Shown here piece after piece: positions 58,860 to 64,000 of a stretch of DNA of 64,000 nt. Position numbers and translations under genes: made by a program. The stretch is from a virus. The notes under the pieces were generated by a model. It did not search any database. It was not told the origin of the DNA and saw only the letters and a program-made list of their open reading frames with translations. The first letter of the stretch is position 1. Each line of letters starts with the position of its first letter. Where the stretch lies: positions 62,001-126,000 of IMG/VR virus record IMGVR_UViG_3300007512_001547; one strand, written 5' to 3'.

Positions 58860-60138
58860 ATTTGTCAAATAATTCTTTCCATTCTGGAAACGTATCAGTA
58901 AACGTTTCGTCTCTAATTTTATCATATTTCTTTGTTTCTCTGAAAAACAATTCAAGTTTATCTGTTTTATCTCTTCTAAAAAGATAATCCAAAGCACTTT
59001 CATATCCTTTAGTTGCACGAGTAAGATGATCTTGTGCTTTTAACCATTCTATATGTTTTTCGTATTTTTCTTTTATTTGTTGCTTAAATTCTTCTGGCAA
59101 AAGATCCATACGTTGCCATAACGGAAACTGCAATAAATTAAAATTAAAATCTTGTGGTTTAATCAATCCTTGCTCTACCCAATTCTTATGAAAATCTACA
59201 ACGTGTAATGCATTTACTAATCCTACTGTTGAACTAATATAAAAATCAACTTGTGGACAAACTACTAACATACGTTTTCTATTTGCTACAATATCTTTCC
59301 ATACAGTTCCTTTACGCATTAATTCTGCTCTTGGTCCTTCTGCATCTAAACTTGCTCCTATAGATACTGAATCAAATTTATTCCATAATTCAAATATATC
59401 TGTACCTTTAAATTTGGACTTACTAAAATTTGTATTATAAATTAACCTAACATGATACATTTTACGTTTGTCTAATTCTTTTAAAATTCTTAGATGTTCT
59501 TCCATTATAATTGGTTCACCACCAGCAAAATAAAACTGTTCCACATGATCAAATTGTTCTAATAATTGATCCCATATATCATTAGAAGTCCTACCAACTT
59601 TCATAATTTTTGCATGGGGTGGTGGACTACCTGTTAATTTTTTGTGATCTTCGTACCAATTAGAACTAAACCATGTACCACAACTTCTACAAGCCATGTT
59701 ACACAAATTACTAAAACGTATATCCCAATATTTTATTACAAAGTCTGCTGAACCATCTGACTGTGTAGTATTAACCATATCAATATTATGTCCAAAATGT
59801 TTGTTTGAACTTAAACGTAAACTAAAGAATCCAGATTTTTCTTGATCATAACACTTAAAACATTCACGTGATGGTTTGTTTGCTAACATATTCAAACGCA
59901 TTTGTTTCATTTTATCACCATTCCAAACTTCAGCCATTGATTGTTTATTAAGATCACCAACTGGCAATTTGTCTAAAGCAAAACAACAAGAATATGCTCT
60001 GCCATCTGGAAATGCGTGAAGGTGCATCCATGGCAACATACAAAAATTGTCACTTTCTATTAATAACTCCTTTTGTTTAGGAGTCATATCTTTTATTTTT
60101 AATTTCTCAGGCTCTTTTGCTCCGTACTCATATGCCAC
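58846..60138 (-). CDS. Radical SAM protein with N-terminal SPASM/twitch-like module (copy 9)
   Basis: A 430-aa protein with a 30-residue N-terminal extension rich in Lys/Glu. Then Cys33 (NFCMLPW), Cys51-Cys52 after PDGRAYS, VGDLNKQSMAEVW, Cys93/Cys96 (CFKC), and core Cys146/150/153 (LCNMACRSC) with AGGEP. PDG and the GD-x-N-x-x-x-x-E-V-W run make this, like copy 3, a near-textbook SPASM. It is adjacent to copies 8 and 10. Confidence 0.88.
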   Translation of the reverse strand: MAYEYGAKEPEKLKIKDMTPKQKELLIESDNFCMLPWMHLHAFPDGRAYSCCFALDKLPVGDLNKQSMAEVWNGDKMKQMRLNMLANKPSRECFKCYDQEKSGFFSLRLSSNKHFGHNIDMVNTTQSDGSADFVIKYWDIRFSNLCNMACRSCGTWFSSNWYEDHKKLTGSPPPHAKIMKVGRTSNDIWDQLLEQFDHVEQFYFAGGEPIIMEEHLRILKELDKRKMYHVRLIYNTNFSKSKFKGTDIFELWNKFDSVSIGASLDAEGPRAELMRKGTVWKDIVANRKRMLVVCPQVDFYISSTVGLVNALHVVDFHKNWVEQGLIKPQDFNFNLLQFPLWQRMDLLPEEFKQQIKEKYEKHIEWLKAQDHLTRATKGYESALDYLFRRDKTDKLELFFRETKKYDKIRDETFTDTFPEWKELFDKYEKN

Positions 60139-61471
60139 GATACCATTCTCCTATTATTGGGAAAGTTTTTTCAAAATCTTTTCCTCTTCGTTTGTCATAT
60201 TGACTATAAAATAACTTAAAGTCTTTTTGTAATTTTTCTCTTGCGGCCGCTCCAGCGTGTGGTGTTTTAACAACATCTAAATAATCAATTAATCTTTGTG
60301 TATGATTAATTTCCATTTCTTCTAAATGTTGTTGATTATTTTTTAAAAATTTTTCAATATCCCCTTTAAACTTATTACGTAAATCATCTGGCAATACCAA
60401 AGGTGATTGAAAACTTGGAAACCTTAAAATATTAAGTGTATAATTTATTGTTGGTCCGTAAATCTTACTTGCATTTTTTAACCATACAATTTTTTCTAAA
60501 AATTCAGCCAGTGATTCTAAACACAATGCATTGATTGTACACATATTGTGAATTTCTGCTGGTACTTTATCAACCATCATGTGTAATACTTGACTATACC
60601 AATCTCCATAATTTAATCCGTCTCTAATATATTCTGCTTGTCTAAATGTTGCTTCATTACTAGTGTACAAGTGAAATCTATCAAAGTTTTTTAATTTCTT
60701 TTTAAAACGTTCTATAATATCTTGTTTTGCACCTAAATTAGAATTAATTGCAATACGCATATGAGGATTCATTTTGTGTCCTTGTGTTTCTATCCAATCT
60801 AACAGTCTCCATAAATTAGGCGACATCATAGGTTCACCGCCTGTTATTCTTAATTCATCTAAACTTTTATGCAAATCTGTTTCCCACCAAGTGTAAAATG
60901 CTTCAACATAAGGATTAGTTTCATCTTTTTTATAAGGTTCTGCTGATTCATGACTGTGAGTAAAATGATTTCTTCCGTCTGTTGTCATATCTGTGTATGG
61001 ACCTTTTTGTTTAATGTCTCTTGCCCATGTTGTGCTAAATGCAGGATTGCAATAAGAACAAGCAAAATTACAAGTTCTGTCAAATGCTATTTCTAATGTT
61101 TTTAAATTCCAATCAATTTCGTGACTCTCAGTAAATGCTTCTTCTAAATGACCACTGTCAAATATTTTTGATTTGTATACCCTATCTGATATAGCATCTT
61201 TGCCAATGTCTTCTATTTTCCAACAATATTCACAACCTGCAGGTCTTTCACCACACTGCATTTGTTTACGTTGCTCCTTCTTTTGCCATGTATTGTGTAT
61301 TGCAGATGGATTTGTTTTTATTTCTTCTAAATCTATTTTGTGTGGTAATGGGTGATGACAACTTGTAGTCATACCACTGCCTAACCATATAGTTGCATTG
61401 AACCATTTAGCACCACAAAAACTTGCTGACTTTGTATCTAATATTTGTTTTTTATATTCTAAATCTTTCAT
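60128..61471 (-). CDS. Radical SAM protein with N-terminal SPASM/twitch-like module (copy 10, His subgroup)
   Basis: A 447-aa protein. N-terminal Cys19 (ASFCGAKWF), Cys38-His39-His40-Pro, Cys80/Cys83 (CEYC), core Cys134/138/141 (TCNFACSYC) and TGGEP. The double Cys of the other copies becomes C-H-H-P, followed by a longer insert with the D-L-E-E-I and N-P-S-A-I-H-N-T segments that copy 11 repeats. Copies 10 and 11 therefore form a separate subgroup. It overlaps copy 11 by 4 nt and copy 9 by 11 nt. Confidence 0.86.
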   Translation of the reverse strand: MKDLEYKKQILDTKSASFCGAKWFNATIWLGSGMTTSCHHPLPHKIDLEEIKTNPSAIHNTWQKKEQRKQMQCGERPAGCEYCWKIEDIGKDAISDRVYKSKIFDSGHLEEAFTESHEIDWNLKTLEIAFDRTCNFACSYCNPAFSTTWARDIKQKGPYTDMTTDGRNHFTHSHESAEPYKKDETNPYVEAFYTWWETDLHKSLDELRITGGEPMMSPNLWRLLDWIETQGHKMNPHMRIAINSNLGAKQDIIERFKKKLKNFDRFHLYTSNEATFRQAEYIRDGLNYGDWYSQVLHMMVDKVPAEIHNMCTINALCLESLAEFLEKIVWLKNASKIYGPTINYTLNILRFPSFQSPLVLPDDLRNKFKGDIEKFLKNNQQHLEEMEINHTQRLIDYLDVVKTPHAGAAAREKLQKDFKLFYSQYDKRRGKDFEKTFPIIGEWYRGI

Positions 61472-62838
61472 GCGTTTTTACACTCCTGCCAAAATTCTGA
61501 CATTTCTGGGAATACTGTTTCAAAGTTTGTTAAGCGTCTACGATCATGTTCGTTAAAAAATGCGTAAAAGTTCTTTTTAGTTTGCGTACTAGTGTCTGCA
61601 TTTTTACGCCAATAAGCTAAATTGCGTAACATTTTTTGAATCTCAAAGTCTTTGAATATGTGTAATCCTTTATCTTCTCCAGAATTTTCTCTCATATATT
61701 CTATGTTGGCTTCATGTATTGCTTGATATGCCTCAGGCAATAATGTTATCTGTTGCCATGCAGGCTGTCTAAGCAATGGTATATCAAACCATACTCGTTG
61801 ATACGTTTTACTATGTCGTTTTCGTAATTCTAAAATACCTTCTAATAACTTATCCAAACTTGTAACACTAAGATTATTGTATGTGATTATAAAAGTAACT
61901 GAATTACGTACTGGTATACGATCCAAAAATTCATCTACATTATCCCACATACGATTAAATTCTAATCCATTTCTAATATATTCTGCTTGTTTACCCCATG
62001 CATCAACTGAAACAAATTGCATGAAATGTTCAACTTTCTCCTCAATACAGATTTTCTTAACCATATCAAAATATTTGTTTTTTAATTTGTTATTAGGTGG
62101 ACACATATTACTGGTTACGTTTAAGTGTAAGTCTTGTTTTGGATTATTAATAACGTATTCAAATACTTTATATGTGTTATTGTCCATCATAGGTTCACCA
62201 CCTGTCATACGAAAATGTTTTAAATTTTTATATAATGTAGGCCACCACTTCCAAAAAGCAGTAACATAAGGATTATCTTCTTTATGTGGTATTGGACGTT
62301 TTCTTCCTTGAAAGTGTTCAGGTGCATTGTGGGGAGGAGATGTTGGATATTGGCCATATACAGCAATCTCCTTCCCCCACGTTGTCGAGAATTGTGGTGA
62401 GCAATAAGAACACTTAAAATTACAAGCATTATTAAAGTTTACTTCCACATATCTCGGTGTCCAACGTTCGTCCATTGGATTTTGTTTAATTGCTGTAAAG
62501 TCTTGCATGGCCCATGGTTCACCAGAACGATAATGTCTATCTGACATTTCGCCTGTGTCTTCCATTTTCCAACAATATGAACAACCCTCAGGCCGTTCTC
62601 CTTTAAGCATTTGTTGTCTTTGATTTAATTTTTCTGCTGTATTATGTAGTGCCGCAGGATTATCTTCTAATTTTGTTGCATCTATTTCATGTAAAGGTGG
62701 ATGATAGCAACTGTTTGTTAATCCAGTAGGCAAGTGTAATGAAACTTGATTCCATTTTGCCAAACACATAGTTGGTGAAACATTATCAAGTAAACTTTTA
62801 GCCAACTCTGCATCTGCTTTATAATTACTTGTACTCAC
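61468..62838 (-). CDS. Radical SAM protein with N-terminal SPASM/twitch-like module (copy 11, His subgroup)
   Basis: A 456-aa protein, the longest copy. Cys25 (TMCLAKW), Cys44-Tyr-His-Pro, NPAALHNT, Cys86/Cys89 (CSYC, then WKMEDTGE), core Cys139/143/146 (ACNFKCSYC) and TGGEP. It shares the inserted segment with copy 10, so the pair arose by duplication. The following GT-A-like gene overlaps it by 14 nt at its start. In the minus-strand operon it precedes all other copies. Confidence 0.86.
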   Translation of the reverse strand: MSTSNYKADAELAKSLLDNVSPTMCLAKWNQVSLHLPTGLTNSCYHPPLHEIDATKLEDNPAALHNTAEKLNQRQQMLKGERPEGCSYCWKMEDTGEMSDRHYRSGEPWAMQDFTAIKQNPMDERWTPRYVEVNFNNACNFKCSYCSPQFSTTWGKEIAVYGQYPTSPPHNAPEHFQGRKRPIPHKEDNPYVTAFWKWWPTLYKNLKHFRMTGGEPMMDNNTYKVFEYVINNPKQDLHLNVTSNMCPPNNKLKNKYFDMVKKICIEEKVEHFMQFVSVDAWGKQAEYIRNGLEFNRMWDNVDEFLDRIPVRNSVTFIITYNNLSVTSLDKLLEGILELRKRHSKTYQRVWFDIPLLRQPAWQQITLLPEAYQAIHEANIEYMRENSGEDKGLHIFKDFEIQKMLRNLAYWRKNADTSTQTKKNFYAFFNEHDRRRLTNFETVFPEMSEFWQECKNA

Positions 62839-63724
62839 GGTCTTGTACTCCTGTGTTGAATGGGCGTGGCATTACAAATTTAAAAAAATTGCTTTGGTCT
62901 TCATCAAAATTTTCACAAGGTATATCTATTCTTTGCTTAAGACTATTGCCATATACTTCTAAATCTTCATCTACTTTATCTTCAACTATACCATTTGCAA
63001 ATAAATCTGCCATTTTATCTAACTCTCTAATTTGTATAAATTCGGTTGAATCCACAGTAGTTGAATAACAACCCATTCTTGCTCCTAACATAGCATACTT
63101 GCCATACTCAACATCTGCACCTACAGTCATCCACGTGGTTAGTATTCTAAGATTGCTACCTTGTATAACACGCATAAAATTTTGTGGTGGTATATGTTTA
63201 CCTTGATTTAAACTCATCTTAACACCTTCTCTATAACCTGCTATCCAAGCCTGTTGTGGTGTTGCATTAATAACAGTAGTTGAATAACAATTATGTAAAT
63301 TTTCATGAGGTACTGTCCAACAAAAATCTATTTCTGCTTTTTCATCTTTTGCGTTTTCGTGTGTTTTCATTTGCAAACAAGTTTCACGTGGCCATCCTAC
63401 CAAACCACCATTGCCATATACTAAATTATTAACATTATTTCTTGCTCGCCAACGATGTACGGCTTTTGGATCTGTTTTAGACCAATCTAAAGTTTGTAAT
63501 AAAAAACTCTCATCTATAATATTGTCTCCATCAACTGAAATAAAAAAATCTGTTTCTGCTTTTTCTGCCGCGGCTTTGTGTGCTGAATCAAATCCTTTAA
63601 CTCCGTCAACACGCTTTGCCCACGGCACTTTGCTTAACAAGTCTGCCCAATTCTCTTCTTTGTTTGGTTCAGCATAACTTATAAAAACAAAGTCTAAATC
63701 CGAGACTCTTACTCTATCCGCCAT
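62825..63724 (-). CDS. GT-A-like glycosyltransferase
   Basis: A 299-aa protein. FVFISYAEPNKEENWADLL (12-30), then KRVDGVKGFDSAHKAAAEKAETDFFISVDGDN (38-69), a nucleotide-binding half with DxD at Asp65-Gly-Asp67. The order is that of GT-A glycosyltransferases. A metal-dependent sugar transfer from a nucleotide sugar is expected. The gene at 51816 is a paralogue that lost the DxD. It opens the run of radical SAM genes in transcription order and overlaps the partial gene before it by 16 nt. Confidence 0.75.
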   Translation of the reverse strand: MADRVRVSDLDFVFISYAEPNKEENWADLLSKVPWAKRVDGVKGFDSAHKAAAEKAETDFFISVDGDNIIDESFLLQTLDWSKTDPKAVHRWRARNNVNNLVYGNGGLVGWPRETCLQMKTHENAKDEKAEIDFCWTVPHENLHNCYSTTVINATPQQAWIAGYREGVKMSLNQGKHIPPQNFMRVIQGSNLRILTTWMTVGADVEYGKYAMLGARMGCYSTTVDSTEFIQIRELDKMADLFANGIVEDKVDEDLEVYGNSLKQRIDIPCENFDEDQSNFFKFVMPRPFNTGVQDREYK

Positions 63725-64000
63725 ACATACCCTTCCTTACCAATATTTTTAACCCAAAAAGGATTTTTTTTATAAAATTTAACTCCGTTATCTGCCTTAT
63801 GCATTAATGGTTGTCGCTGTTCTACAGGTATACGTTTTTTTCTTACAACTTCTCCTTTTTTCCACGTATAATTTTCCTCACCTGCTCTTGTTATTTCTAA
63901 ATAACGTTCTAATGTTACAACTATACTTTGACCTTCGATAGTAACCACGTGAGGTTGTCTTTCTTTTGGCTTAAAATTTTCTAATGCTTCAAAAAATCCT
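63709..64000 (-). CDS. Partial gene running off the right edge
   Basis: The frame is open from the window edge on the minus strand to a stop at 63709. About 96 residues are seen; the GTG at 63948 is probably internal, because coding sequence (GFFEALENFKPKERQPH) continues upstream of it. The residues are basic with short beta stretches (TIEGQSIVVTLERYLEITRAGEENYTWKKGEVVRKKRIP). No motif recognised. It overlaps the next gene of the operon by 16 nt. Confidence 0.6.
   Translation of the reverse strand, partial: GFFEALENFKPKERQPHVVTIEGQSIVVTLERYLEITRAGEENYTWKKGEVVRKKRIPVEQRQPLMHKADNGVKFYKKNPFWVKNIGKEGYVWRIE

Noticed and set aside
58860-59018. N-terminal extension of radical SAM copy 8
   Set aside because: The extra 53 residues lie inside copy 9 and do not match the family; the ATG at 58859 gives the conserved start.
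1-64000. tRNA genes, CRISPR arrays, insertion sequences or intein
   Set aside because: None seen by eye on either strand: no cloverleaf with CCA-type end, no regularly spaced repeats, no transposase motifs, and the polymerase is uninterrupted. A dedicated tRNA search was not possible here.

Overview
The window reads as a stretch of a large AT-rich lytic myovirus of the T4 superfamily from a marine host, most likely a phage of SAR11/Pelagibacter or a close alphaproteobacterium. The evidence is a T4 gp43-type family B DNA polymerase, a gp45-type sliding clamp, a T4 RNase H-type 5'-3' exonuclease, T4-type late promoters (TATAAATA or TAAATA), T4-like capsid-targeting N-termini, and almost no intergenic space. 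I saw no tRNA, rRNA, CRISPR array or insertion sequence. The host assignment is an inference from base composition and host-like accessory genes (YdcH/DUF465-like protein, S8 lipoprotein protease).

Layout. (1) 1-4.6 kb: end of an upstream gene, then a strong promoter driving a small membrane protein and a 1207-aa lipoprotein with a complete subtilisin triad, plus two small proteins. (2) 4.6-15.9 kb: late, virion-associated region. Six proteins carry a short N-terminus ending in [ILF]-x-E or G-E, like the T4 capsid-targeting propeptide. Among them are a nucleotidyltransferase-HAD fusion and a P-loop kinase. A radical SAM gene, a 2OG oxygenase, a periplasmic thioredoxin and a methyltransferase-like gene are interspersed. 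(3) 15.9-25.9 kb: replication (DsbA-like protein, gp43, gp45) and 7-deazaguanine genes (TGT/DpdA-like transglycosylase, QueD-like T-fold protein), a DUF465 protein and a peroxiredoxin. (4) 25.9-43.3 kb: nucleotide and small-molecule genes (GTP cyclohydrolase I, GMP reductase, a phosphoribosyltransferase, amidinotransferase, QueE, exonuclease), a glycosyltransferase and GalE-like epimerase, and four more radical SAM genes. (5) 43.4-48.3 kb: MoxR AAA+ ATPase with a VWA/HExxH protein, then small conserved phage proteins. (6) 48.3-51.9 kb: a four-gene nucleotide-sugar operon. (7) 51.8-64 kb, minus strand: one tightly overlapping operon with GT-A-like proteins at both ends and, between them, a carbamoyltransferase, an acetyltransferase-like protein, an SGNH-like protein and five consecutive radical SAM genes.

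Two window-wide patterns stand out. First, there are eleven radical SAM paralogues, each with an N-terminal SPASM/twitch-like four-cysteine module (C-x16-18-C ... C-x2-C) placed before the CX3CX2C core. This is a very large expansion for 64 kb of phage DNA, and five of them sit in tandem beside glycan-type genes. Second, promoters are placed so close to start codons that mRNA should begin at or next to the ATG. In eleven genes a TAAATA element ends 5-7 nt before the ATG, and in five more a sigma70-type -10 box ends 5-8 nt before it. This predicts systematic leaderless transcription and was used here to choose several starts.

How the genes may work together: FolE, the QueD-like protein, QueE and the DpdA-like enzyme form most of a pathway that would put a 7-deazaguanine into DNA (QueC is not seen in this window). 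GMP reductase and the phosphoribosyltransferase adjust purine pools. The sugar operon, glycosyltransferases, carbamoyltransferase and radical SAM array together suggest synthesis of an unusual modified glycan or other conjugate, whose identity cannot be read from the sequence.
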